Source: an uncultured Olsenella sp.
GTDB lineage: Bacteria; Actinomycetota; Coriobacteriia; Coriobacteriales; Atopobiaceae
Length of the DNA: 33,313 nt
NCBI GenBank assembly: GCA_949290055.1
Contig: CASEQJ010000025.1
Location: 1 to 33,313, forward strand
Direction: 5' to 3'
Both the position numbers and the translations under genes were made by a program. The notes below the pieces were generated by a model that ran no database searches, was not told the origin of the DNA, and worked only from the letters and a program-made list of their open reading frames with translations. Shown one piece after another: positions 16,926-24,490 of the stretch; within the stretch, counting starts at the first letter, position 1; every line of letters begins with the position of its first letter.

Positions 16926-17999
16926 ATGCAGACCGTTCACGTGGAGACCGCCTCGCGCGCCTACGACGTCCTCGTCGGCGCGCACCTGATTGACTCCCTC
17001 GGCACCCGTGTCCGAGAGGCCACCGGCGCGCGTCGCTGCTGCGTCGTCACCGAGACCAACGTGGGCCCGCTCTACGCCGACGCCGTCGAGCGCTCCCTTC
17101 GCGCGGCGGGGCTCGACGTGGCCGAGCGCATGGTCTTTGCTGCTGGCGAGGAGCACAAGACGCTCGCCACGCTTGGGGGGCTGCTCGAGGGCCTTGCCGA
17201 GCGGGAGCTCACGCGCGACGACGTTGTGGTCGCGCTCGGCGGCGGCGTCACGGGGGACATGGGCGGGCTCGCCGCGGCGCTCTACCTGCGCGGCATTCGC
17301 GTCGTTCAGGTCCCGACGTCGCTGCTTGCCATGGTGGACTCCTCGGTTGGCGGAAAGACCGCGGTCGACCTCGCCGCCGGCAAGAACCTCGTCGGCGCGT
17401 TCTGGCAGCCGAGCCTGGTCGTGGCGGACGTGGCGACGCTCTCCACGGTTCCAGACGAGCTCTTCCGCGACTCCTGCGGCGAGGTCGTAAAGCACGCCGT
17501 CCTCGCCGACGAGGCGCTGCTCGACACGCTCACCGAGCACCCGCTCACCGAGCGGCGCGACGAGCGCGCGCTCGTCGACGTCGTGGCGCGCAACGTGAGC
17601 ATAAAGCGCGACGTCGTGAGCGCAGACGAGCGCGAGCGCGGCCTCCGCCAGACGCTCAACCTCGGTCACACCGTCGGCCACGCGATCGAGGCGGCGAGCG
17701 ACTTCTCGCTCGGCCACGGAACGTGCGTCGCGGCGGGGCTCTGCGTCGTGGCGCGCGCTGCGGCGGCGCGCGGGTGGTGCGCGCCCAAGACGGCAGCGCG
17801 CGTCGAGGCCTGCGTGGCCGCCCACGGCCTCCCCACCGGCACCGACCTCGCGACCGACGAGCTCATGCGCTACGTCGCGCACGACAAGAAGCGCCACGAG
17901 GACACGGTGAACCTCGTCGTTCCGCTTGAGATCGGCCGCTGCGAGGTGCGCGCGGTCAGCCTGGAGGAGCTTCGTCGCCTGATCGTGCTCGGGCGCTGA
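16926..17999 (+). CDS. aroB: 3-dehydroquinate synthase
   Basis: Cyclises DAHP to 3-dehydroquinate using NAD+ and a divalent metal. The 357-aa product is full length. It contains GEEHKTL, ALGGGVTGDMGGLAAA and VPTSLLAMVDSSVGGKTAVD (about 135-155), and metal-site residues in GEVVKHA, LNLGHTVGHAIE and GHGTCVAAG. ATG 16926 begins one base after the tyrA stop. A 106-nt gap follows before aroA. Confidence 0.97.
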   Translation: MQTVHVETASRAYDVLVGAHLIDSLGTRVREATGARRCCVVTETNVGPLYADAVERSLRAAGLDVAERMVFAAGEEHKTLATLGGLLEGLAERELTRDDVVVALGGGVTGDMGGLAAALYLRGIRVVQVPTSLLAMVDSSVGGKTAVDLAAGKNLVGAFWQPSLVVADVATLSTVPDELFRDSCGEVVKHAVLADEALLDTLTEHPLTERRDERALVDVVARNVSIKRDVVSADERERGLRQTLNLGHTVGHAIEAASDFSLGHGTCVAAGLCVVARAAAARGWCAPKTAARVEACVAAHGLPTGTDLATDELMRYVAHDKKRHEDTVNLVVPLEIGRCEVRAVSLEELRRLIVLGR

Positions 18000-18105
18000 C
18001 GTTCTTCTCGCCCGCGCCGCGCGTCCTCGAGACCGGAGCCGAAACGAGTTCGAAAGGTTTGTGCGCTAGCATGGGGCGAAGTGTTCCCGATCCCTTGGAG
18101 CGCCC

Positions 18106-19422
18106 TTGAACGTGACCATACACCCCGGCCCCCTGACCGGCGAGGTCGTTGCGCCGTCGTCGAAGTCGGAGGCCCACCGCGCCCTCATATGCGCCGCTTT
18201 CTCGCCCGGCGTCACCGATCTTGCGTGCACCTCGACCTCTGCCGACATTGAGGCGACGATCTCCTGCCTCGAGGCGCTCGACGCCCGCGTCGCCCGCACG
18301 CGACGGGGCTTTCGCGTGCGCCCCGTTCCCGGCTCCTCCGCAACCGACAACCTCCCCGAGCCCGTGCGCGGGGCGACCCTCGACTGCGGCGAGTCAGGCT
18401 CGACGCTGCGCTTCATGCTCCCCGTCGTCTGCGCGCTCGGCTGCGGGGGCTCCCTCGTCGGCCACGGTCGGCTGCCCGAGCGGCCGCTTTCGCCCCTCTA
18501 CGAGCGCCTCGTCGAGCACGGGGCGTCGATCTCGCCCCAGGGCTCCAATCCGCTCGAGGTGCGCGGCCGCATGGCCCCGGGCCGCTATGAGCTTCCCGGA
18601 AACGTCTCCTCGCAGTACGTGAGCGGCCTTCTGCTCGCCGCGGCGCTCCTGCGCGCGCCCGTCGAGGTGCTCGTCACCGAGCCGGTGGAGTCGAGACCCT
18701 ACATTGACCTCACGGTTTCGGTCCTCGAGCGCTTTGGCGTCGAGGTCGCGTGCTCGCACGGCGCGTCCGAGCGAGGCGCGGCCGCCTTCGTCTACGACGT
18801 CTGCGCGACGGAGGGCCTCGTCTCGCCCGGGACCTTCGAGGTGGGCGGGGACTGGTCCAACGCCGCCTTCTGGTTCGCGGCCGGCGCGATCGGAAACGGC
18901 GTTGCCGTTCGCGGGCTCGACACGGCGAGCGCGCAGGGCGACCGCGCCATTCTCGCTGCCCTCTCGCTGCTCGGCGCGCGCGTGCTCCGCTCGGCTGAGG
19001 GCGCGGCCGTGCGTCCGGACGCGCTGCGCGGCGCGACCCTCGACGTCCGCGACTGCCCCGACCTCGTGCCCCCGCTCGCGGCCGTCGCCGCGCTCGCGAG
19101 CGGCACGACGCGCATCGTCGGCGCCTCCCGCCTGCGCCTCAAGGAGTCGGACCGCATTGAGACCGTCTCCGCCGCGCTGCGCGCCCTGGGCGCGAGCGTG
19201 GAGACCAGCGACGACGGCCTGGTCGTCACCGGCTCCGAGCGCCTGAGCGGCGGCACGGTCGACGCCGCCAACGACCACCGGATAGCCATGCTGGCCGCGG
19301 TGGTGGCGACGCGCTGCGCCGCGCCGACCACGATCGTCGGCGCCGAGTGCGTCGAGAAGTCCTATCCCCGCTTCTTCGAAGACCTGGCCTCCCTCGGAGG
19401 CAGGGTGGAAACGGAGGCGTAA
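18106..19422 (+). CDS. aroA: 3-phosphoshikimate 1-carboxyvinyltransferase (EPSP synthase)
   Basis: Transfers the enolpyruvyl group of PEP to shikimate-3-phosphate. The 438-aa product carries SSKSEAHRAL (about 21-30, Lys of the active site), GESGSTLRF in place of the usual N-A-G-T-x-x-R, LPGNVSSQYVSGLLLAA, RLRLKESDRI and NDHRIAM. The E-S-G-S-T-L-R form departs from the N-A-G-T-A-x-R pattern of classical class I enzymes. Whether this alters inhibitor sensitivity cannot be judged here. The start is TTG 18106, chosen for the GGAG 5 nt upstream; an in-frame GTG two codons later is an alternative. The 106-nt gap upstream suggests a possible internal promoter, but I see no convincing boxes. Confidence 0.95.
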   Translation: MNVTIHPGPLTGEVVAPSSKSEAHRALICAAFSPGVTDLACTSTSADIEATISCLEALDARVARTRRGFRVRPVPGSSATDNLPEPVRGATLDCGESGSTLRFMLPVVCALGCGGSLVGHGRLPERPLSPLYERLVEHGASISPQGSNPLEVRGRMAPGRYELPGNVSSQYVSGLLLAAALLRAPVEVLVTEPVESRPYIDLTVSVLERFGVEVACSHGASERGAAAFVYDVCATEGLVSPGTFEVGGDWSNAAFWFAAGAIGNGVAVRGLDTASAQGDRAILAALSLLGARVLRSAEGAAVRPDALRGATLDVRDCPDLVPPLAAVAALASGTTRIVGASRLRLKESDRIETVSAALRALGASVETSDDGLVVTGSERLSGGTVDAANDHRIAMLAAVVATRCAAPTTIVGAECVEKSYPRFFEDLASLGGRVETEA

Positions 19423-20552
19423 TGCCGTCAACGCTTGGGTGCGCCCTGCGCGTCACCGTCTTCGGACAGTCCCACTCCCCCGCCGTCGGCTGCGTCGTCG
19501 AGGGGCTTCCCGCCGGCATGCCGGTCGACCTCGACGCGCTCGCGGCCTTTGTCGCCCGCCGCGCTCCCGGCTCCGACCCGTGGGGGACCCCGCGCAAGGA
19601 GCCGGACGCGCCGCGCATAGTCTCTGGCCTCAACCAGCGCGGGGAGACGTGCGGGGCTCCCCTCGCCGCGGTGATCGAGAACACCAACACGCGCTCGCAC
19701 GACTACGACAACCTCCAGGCCGTGCCGCGGCCCGGCCACGCCGACTTCGCCGCGTGGGCGAAGTGGCACGGCGCTCAGGACGTTCCCGGCGGCGGGCACT
19801 TCTCGGGCAGGCTCACCGCGCCGTTGTGCGTGGCCGGCGGCGTGGCCCTCCAGTGGCTCGAGCGGCAGGGCGTCACCGTCCGCGCCCACGTCGCGGAGCT
19901 CGCGGGGATCGAGGACGCGCCCTTCTCGGCACTTGACAACTCGCCGGCCGCAAACGACGAGCTCGCCGCCCAAATGTCCGCGCTCGCGGACGGCCGTCGA
20001 ATCCCCACCATAGACGCCGACGCCGGCGCCCGCATGGTCGAGGCCGTGCTCGAGGCCCGCGCGCGCAAGGACACCCTCGGGGGCGTCGTCGAGTGCGCGG
20101 CGACGGGCCTTCCCGCCGGCGCGGGCTCCCCCATGTTCGACGGCGTCGAGAACGTCCTTGCCCGCGACCTCTTTGGCATTCCCTCGGTCAAGGGCGTCGA
20201 GTTCGGGCGCGGCTTTGAGGCGGCGCGCATGCGCGGCTCGGAGAACAACGACCCCTACGAGGTCCGCGACGGCGCCTGCGTGCCGCGCACCAACAACGCG
20301 GGCGGCATACTCGGCGGCATAACGACCGGCGCGCCGCTGCTCGTGCGCTGCGCGTTCAAGCCGATCTCGAGCATAATGGTCGACCAGGACTCCGTCGACC
20401 TCCGGGCCATGGAGCCCGCCACGCTGCGCGTCCACGGCCGGCACGACACCACCGCGGTCCTGCGTGCGGTCCCCGTCGTCGAGGCGGTCTGTGCGCTCGG
20501 GCTCGCCGACGTCCTGCTCGCCTGGCCGGCGGAGCCCGTCCCCGGCGCATAG
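19422..20552 (+). CDS. aroC: Chorismate synthase
   Basis: Removes phosphate from EPSP to give chorismate, using reduced FMN. The 376-aa product has the N-terminal FGQSHSPAVGCVVEGLPAG (about 14-32, catalytic His), RPGHADF, VPGGGHFSGRLTA, NNAGGILGGITTGAPL and the C-terminal GRHDTTAVLRAVPVVEA. ATG 19422 overlaps the aroA stop in a TAATG, which signals translational coupling; GGAG lies 9 nt upstream. An upstream in-frame start exists inside aroA but has no protein-like content. Confidence 0.96.
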   Translation: MPSTLGCALRVTVFGQSHSPAVGCVVEGLPAGMPVDLDALAAFVARRAPGSDPWGTPRKEPDAPRIVSGLNQRGETCGAPLAAVIENTNTRSHDYDNLQAVPRPGHADFAAWAKWHGAQDVPGGGHFSGRLTAPLCVAGGVALQWLERQGVTVRAHVAELAGIEDAPFSALDNSPAANDELAAQMSALADGRRIPTIDADAGARMVEAVLEARARKDTLGGVVECAATGLPAGAGSPMFDGVENVLARDLFGIPSVKGVEFGRGFEAARMRGSENNDPYEVRDGACVPRTNNAGGILGGITTGAPLLVRCAFKPISSIMVDQDSVDLRAMEPATLRVHGRHDTTAVLRAVPVVEAVCALGLADVLLAWPAEPVPGA

Positions 20553-20639
20553 TTGTACATTTCATGTTCAGAAACGCGAGCTTTTGCCCCATGCGCCCCG
20601 CCGTGCTCGCCAGCATGCGGACTCCCAAGGCCTCTCCCC

Positions 20640-20803
20640 GGTTTTGGGCAACAGATTATATGTTGCGACAAGAACGACGGGCTTTTGCGTGTCCGAAGGC
20701 GCCGCCCTTCGCTGAGGGAAGCGCGTTTCCGCAGGTCGTTCTTCTCGCCCGCCGCAAGATAACGTGCAGGGCGGCGGGCGCATAAAACCTTTGCCCCAAA
20801 ACC
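20640..20803. other. Nested palindromic element between aroC and pheA (structured RNA or mobile palindrome)
   Basis: The 340-nt aroC-pheA gap (20553-20892) has no convincing gene. Most of it is built of nested inverted repeats. The outer arms are GGTTTTGGGCAA (20640-20651) and TTGCCCCAAAACC (20791-20803), with one bulged base. An exact dyad GCAACA-n7-TGTTGC lies at 20648-20666. A 14-bp stem pairs 20665-20678 with 20735-20748 (13 of 14 pairs). It encloses two hairpins, CGAAGG/CCTTCG at 20694-20711 and one at 20712-20734. A 10-bp perfect hairpin pairs CGCCCGCCGC (20746-20755) with GCGGCGGGCG (20771-20780). The outer arm and the GCAACA dyad share bases, so they are mutually exclusive. No U-run follows. 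It could be a folded pheA leader or a palindromic mobile element. Confidence 0.6.
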
Positions 20804-20827
20804 AGAAGGGGCACCCTCGAACAAGGC

Positions 20828-20849
20828 GGTGCCGCGACACGGCGGCGCC
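20828..20849 (+). other. 8-bp hairpin upstream of pheA
   Basis: GGTGCCGC (20828-20835) pairs with GCGGCGCC (20842-20849), including one G-T wobble, around a 6-nt loop. It ends 43 nt before the pheA start and has no U-run. It overlaps the possible -35 of the pheA promoter. The 5' side has a partial likeness to the T-box core, but no other T-box part is recognised. Confidence 0.4.
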
Positions 20850-20861
20850 TCCGGGTACAAT
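20834..20861 (+). promoter_or_regulatory. Candidate pheA promoter
   Basis: GCGACA (20834-20839), a 16-bp spacer and TACAAT (20856-20861) lie 31 nt upstream of the pheA ATG. The -10 is one mismatch from consensus, the -35 two. It would allow pheA and the genes behind it to be expressed separately from aroF-aroC. Confidence 0.5.
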
Positions 20862-20892
20862 GAGGGACGCAACGAGACGAAAGAGGTGGAGC

Positions 20893-22044
20893 ATGGCAGA
20901 GCTCTCTGAGCTGAGGCAGCGGATAGACGAGATCGACGCCAGGATCTTCGAGCTCTTTGCGGAGCGGACGGGGGTCGCCGAGGAGGTCGCCGCCTACAAG
21001 CGCGAGAGCGGCATGAGGATCTTCGACCCCTCCCGCGAGCGCGCCAAGGTGGCCGACGCCGCCGAGCGCGTGCCCGAGGACCTCGCCACCTACGCCCAGG
21101 TGCTCATGGAGCTCCTCATGGAGGCGTCGCGGGCGCGCCAGCACGAGCTGCTCGACGACGCCGCCGAGGACGCGACCCTGCGCGCCATAGCCGCCGCGCG
21201 ACGGAGCACGCCCGAGCTCTTCCCGCCGTCGGCGCACGTCTCCTGCCAGGGCGTCGAGGGCGCCTACTCCCAGATAGCGGCCGAGAAGATCTTCCGCCGT
21301 CCGAACATCTCCTACTCCCCCACCTTCGACGGCGTCTTTCGCGCCGTGGGGCAGGGCCTCGCGCGCTATGGCGTCGTCCCGTTCGAGAACTCCACGGCCG
21401 GCACGGTGCGCCAGGTCTTTGACCTCATGATGGAGCACTCGTTCAGGATCGTCCGCACCACCCGCGTCAAGGTCGACCACAACCTGCTCGCCAACCCGGG
21501 TTCGGAGCTGGCCGACATTCGTGACATATACAGTCACGAGCAGGCCATAGGCCAGTGCGCCGAGTTCCTCTCCGGCCTGCCCGACGTCCGCGTGCACGTC
21601 TGCGAGAACACCGCCGTGGCGGCCGAGCGCGTCGCGGAGTCCGGGCGCCGCGACGTCGCCGCGCTCTCGTCGCTTCCCTGCGCGAGCCTCTACGGCCTCG
21701 ACGTGCTCTCCTCCTGCGTCCAAGACCGCGACAACAACTACACCCGCTTCGCCTGCATCTCCCGCGACCTCGAGATCTACCCGGGGGCCGACCGCACCTC
21801 GCTCATGATCGTGCTGCCGCACGAGCCGGGCTCCCTCTACAAGCTGCTCGCCAAGTTCTACGCGCTCGACATAAACCTGCTCAAGCTCGAGAGTCGCCCG
21901 ATTCCCGAGCGCGACTTCGAGTTCATGTTCTACTTCGAGCTCGAGTGCCCGGTCGCCGCCCCCGAGTTCTCCTCGCTCATGGCCTCCATAGGAGGTCTCT
22001 GCCAGGAGTGCCGCTACCTCGGCAGCTATGCAGAGGTGCTCTAG
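20893..22044 (+). CDS. pheA: P-protein: chorismate mutase / prephenate dehydratase with ACT domain
   Basis: Bifunctional enzyme taking chorismate to phenylpyruvate. The 383-aa product has an AroQ-type helical chorismate mutase domain (1-85) with R10, R25, K36, D45, R48 and E49 in the places expected from the E. coli enzyme. The prephenate dehydratase domain (about 114-292) has GVEGAYSQIAA, VPFENSTAGTV (162-172) and the catalytic NNYTRF (281-286). An ACT regulatory domain (about 300-380) has PGSLYKLL and LESRPIPERDFEF (332-344), the Phe-binding signature, so feedback inhibition by phenylalanine is expected. ATG 20893 follows AGAGGTGG. The frame is open further upstream, but that part lies in the palindromic gap. 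Confidence 0.96.
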   Translation: MAELSELRQRIDEIDARIFELFAERTGVAEEVAAYKRESGMRIFDPSRERAKVADAAERVPEDLATYAQVLMELLMEASRARQHELLDDAAEDATLRAIAAARRSTPELFPPSAHVSCQGVEGAYSQIAAEKIFRRPNISYSPTFDGVFRAVGQGLARYGVVPFENSTAGTVRQVFDLMMEHSFRIVRTTRVKVDHNLLANPGSELADIRDIYSHEQAIGQCAEFLSGLPDVRVHVCENTAVAAERVAESGRRDVAALSSLPCASLYGLDVLSSCVQDRDNNYTRFACISRDLEIYPGADRTSLMIVLPHEPGSLYKLLAKFYALDINLLKLESRPIPERDFEFMFYFELECPVAAPEFSSLMASIGGLCQECRYLGSYAEVL

Positions 22045-23337
22045 GTGGGGGCGGGCGAGAAGAACCTCGGCGGCGCCGCGTTCGGCCTCATTGGGCGCAG
22101 GCTCGGCCACAGCTGGTCCCCGCTCATTCACGAGTCGCTCGGCTCGGCGCCCTACGCCCTCCTCGAGCTCGAGCCCGAGGAGGTCGAGCCGTTCCTGCGG
22201 GGCGGCGCGTGGCGCGGCCTCAACGTGACCATTCCCTACAAGCTCGACGCCGCGCGTCTGGCCGACGTCCGCTCGGACGCCGTCAGCGCCCTCGGCGCCG
22301 CGAACACCCTCGTCCGTCGCGTCGACGGGACGATTCTCGCCGAGAACACCGACGTGCTGGGGTTTACGTGGCTGCTGACGCGATTCTGCCGCGAGCGCCT
22401 CGGCGGCTCCCCGCGCGAGCTGCTCGAGGGCCGCGAGGCCCTCGTGCTGGGGAGCGGCGGCGCGGCGCGGGCCGTCTCCTACGCGCTTGAGACCTATGCG
22501 GGAGCGAGCGCGGTCATGGTCTCTCGCTCCGGCCCCGAGGGCTACGAGGACCTGGAGCGGAGACACCGCGACGCCGCGCTCGTCGTCAACGCCACCCCGG
22601 TCGGCATGTACCCCGCCTGCCCGGCCACGCCGCTCGAACAGGGCGTGCTCGCCGCCCTTCCGGGGCTGCTGGGCGTCCTCGACATTGTCTACAACCCGCG
22701 GAGAACCGGCCTTGTCCTCGCCGCGGAGCGCCTTGGCCTTCCCGCCGAGAGCGGGCTTGCCATGCTCGTCGCCCAGGCGCTCCACGCCAGCGAGCTCTTC
22801 CAGCGGCGCGACCTCGACGACGCCCTCATTGGCGGAATCGAGCGCGACCTTCTCGCCCGCACGGACAACGTCGTACTCATAGGCATGCCCGGCGCGGGAA
22901 AGACCAGCTGCGGGCGCGAGCTCGCTCGCCTGCTCCACCGTCCCTTCGTCGACCTCGACGACGCGATCGCCCTCGAGAGCGGGCGCGAGCCCTCCCGCAT
23001 AATCACCGAGGAGGGCGAGGAGGCGTTCCGCCGGCTCGAGACCGAGGCCGCCAGGCGCTATGGGGGACGCTCCGGCCTGGTCGTCGCCTGCGGCGGCGGC
23101 ATAGTCACGCGGGCCGAGAACTATGACCTCCTGCACCAGAACGGAACCGTCGTCCTCATAGATCGGCCCCTCGACCAGCTGAGCTCCGACGGCAGGCCCC
23201 TCTCCCAGGCACAGGGAATCGAGCGGCTCGCCGCCCAGAGGCGGCCGCTCTACGAGTCGTGGGCGGACGTCACCGTGCGCTGCACGGGCTCGGCCTCGGG
23301 CGACGCCGCGGCCGTCAGGGACCTGCTCGGCCTCTGA
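22045..23337 (+). CDS. Shikimate dehydrogenase - shikimate kinase fusion
   Basis: One 430-aa chain carries two consecutive pathway steps. Residues 11-265 are AroE: FGLIGRRLGHSWSP, NVTIPYK with catalytic K66, AENTDVLGF with D103, the NADPH loop VLGSGGAARAV (134-144), NATPVGMYP, and LVAQA with Q244. Residues 274-430 are AroK: Walker A GMPGAGKT (280-287), DLDDAIALESG (303-313), EEAFRRLET (325-333), CGGGIV (349-354) and a lid with DRPLDQLSSDGRPLSQ. Both active sites look intact, and there is no stop or frameshift between them. GTG 22045 directly follows the pheA stop. Substrate could pass from the first to the second site, although channelling is only an inference. Organisms more often encode these as separate proteins. 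Confidence 0.95.
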   Translation: MGAGEKNLGGAAFGLIGRRLGHSWSPLIHESLGSAPYALLELEPEEVEPFLRGGAWRGLNVTIPYKLDAARLADVRSDAVSALGAANTLVRRVDGTILAENTDVLGFTWLLTRFCRERLGGSPRELLEGREALVLGSGGAARAVSYALETYAGASAVMVSRSGPEGYEDLERRHRDAALVVNATPVGMYPACPATPLEQGVLAALPGLLGVLDIVYNPRRTGLVLAAERLGLPAESGLAMLVAQALHASELFQRRDLDDALIGGIERDLLARTDNVVLIGMPGAGKTSCGRELARLLHRPFVDLDDAIALESGREPSRIITEEGEEAFRRLETEAARRYGGRSGLVVACGGGIVTRAENYDLLHQNGTVVLIDRPLDQLSSDGRPLSQAQGIERLAAQRRPLYESWADVTVRCTGSASGDAAAVRDLLGL

Positions 23338-23425
23338 GGTTCCGCCGCTGCACACAACTCCGTCGCATTTCGTGCCGTCTGCGACACCGCTCGCCGGAAT
23401 GAGACGCCATTCGAGCAACGCCCCG

Positions 23426-23431
23426 TATACT
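23426..23431 (+). promoter_or_regulatory. Possible -10 box before the EIIB-aroQ gene
   Basis: TATACT lies 79 nt upstream of the GTG start of the fusion gene, in the 172-nt gap after aroE/aroK. No -35 box is clear. If real it would give the fusion gene its own promoter, with a leader of about 70 nt. Confidence 0.3.
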
Positions 23432-23509
23432 TCTTCCGACGCAAGCGAAGACATGGTGAGTGAGGAGACGGGGCTCCTGCTCGCGATTCGACGACGAAGG
23501 GGTCGCGAC

Positions 23510-24460
23510 GTGGACAGACAGCAGATAGCGGAGGAGGTTCTCGCCGCAGTGGGCGGAAAGGAGAACGTCACCGCCAACGACATCTGCATGACCCGGCTGA
23601 GAATCCTCACCCAGGACCCGAGCCTCGTCGACACCGAGCAGCTCTCGGCCGCCCGCGGCGTGCTCGGCTTTGTCAAGCGCGGCCAGAACGGCGTTGAGGT
23701 CGTGTTCGGTCCCGGCAAGGCGGAGGCCGTGCACGAGGCGCTTGCCGCGCTCACGGGCATTGAGGGCAGCGAGGACGCCTTCGCCGGTGCAAGCGCGCCC
23801 GTTGCCGCCCCGCTGCACGTTCACATTTCCCAAAACCCACTCCGCGACGCCTCCATAGCGCAGAGCGAGCTCGACCAGGACCCGAGCGAGGGCGAGGAGA
23901 GCCCGGTGGACGACCTGGTCAGCCTGCTTGGAGCCATGGAGGGGAACGCACCCGCGCGCGTTCCGGACGAGGCGGAAGACGAGGACGGCCACACCGAGGG
24001 AGACGACGAGCACGACGGCACGGAGCGCGTCCTCGTCATAAACGGGCCCAACATAAACATGCTGGGCATACGCGAGCCGGACATATACGGTCGCGAGACG
24101 TACCGCACCATGCTCGAGCTCTGCCACGAGGCGGCCGAGGAGGCGGGGTTTGCCGAGTGCACCTGCTTCCAGTCGAACCACGAGGGAGACCTCATTGACG
24201 CCATTCAGGACGCCTACGGGAGCTACGCGGGAATCGTGATCAACCCGGGCGCCTACACGCACACCTCAATCGCCCTGCTCGACGCCGCGAAGGCCGTCGG
24301 CCTCCCCATGGTCGAGGTGCACATTTCCCAGCTTGAGGAGCGCGAGAAGTTCCGCCAGGTGTCCTACATACGCGCCGCCTGCTTCGAGACCGTCACCGGC
24401 CTGGGAATCGAGGGGTACCGCAAGGCCATTCTCGACCTTGCCGCGCACCTTGGGCTGTAG
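23510..24460 (+). CDS. PTS EIIB domain fused to type II 3-dehydroquinate dehydratase
   Basis: The 316-aa product has two unrelated parts. Residues 1-82 match the glucose/sucrose-type PTS enzyme IIB domain: EEVLAAVGGKENV, then DICMTRLRI with the phosphorylatable C26, DPSLVD and VEVVFGPGKA. Residues 83-172 are an acidic linker (EDEDGHTEGDDEHDG). Residues 173-316 are a full type II dehydroquinase: LVINGPNINMLGIREPDIYG (catalytic Y193), FQSNHEGDLID, INPGAYTHTS (catalytic H251) and VEVHISQ. It converts 3-dehydroquinate to 3-dehydroshikimate, the step otherwise missing from this cluster. I chose GTG 23510 because AAGGGG is 7 nt upstream; ATG 23453 is the alternative and adds 19 residues. No EIIC or EIIA gene is in view, so the IIB part may be regulatory rather than a transporter unit. 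The aroQ part has no well-placed start of its own. Confidence 0.92.
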   Translation: MDRQQIAEEVLAAVGGKENVTANDICMTRLRILTQDPSLVDTEQLSAARGVLGFVKRGQNGVEVVFGPGKAEAVHEALAALTGIEGSEDAFAGASAPVAAPLHVHISQNPLRDASIAQSELDQDPSEGEESPVDDLVSLLGAMEGNAPARVPDEAEDEDGHTEGDDEHDGTERVLVINGPNINMLGIREPDIYGRETYRTMLELCHEAAEEAGFAECTCFQSNHEGDLIDAIQDAYGSYAGIVINPGAYTHTSIALLDAAKAVGLPMVEVHISQLEEREKFRQVSYIRAACFETVTGLGIEGYRKAILDLAAHLGL

Positions 24461-24490
24461 GGGCGACGGCGAGGGGGCGTCTCCCGGGCG

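Noticed and set aside
20553..20785. Small ORFs (about 70 codons, both strands) in the aroC-pheA gap
   Set aside because: They have no ribosome sites of note. Their codons follow the palindromic arms, and they are not Phe- or Tyr-rich as a leader peptide would be.
20826..20839. T-box core upstream of pheA
   Set aside because: AAGGCGGTGCCGCG agrees with the T-box consensus at about 11 of 14 positions. However, I find no stem I specifier loop, no terminator/antiterminator pair and no U-run, and the stretch is part of a simple GC hairpin.
23936..24460. Separate start for the dehydroquinase inside the fusion gene
   Set aside because: The only in-frame ATG before the domain has GGAG just 2 nt upstream, too close for good initiation. 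The frame is continuous with the IIB domain and its acidic linker.
24461..24490. Terminator between the EIIB-aroQ and cyclo-ligase genes
   Set aside because: The 30-nt gap is G-rich but no stable stem with a U-run can be drawn.
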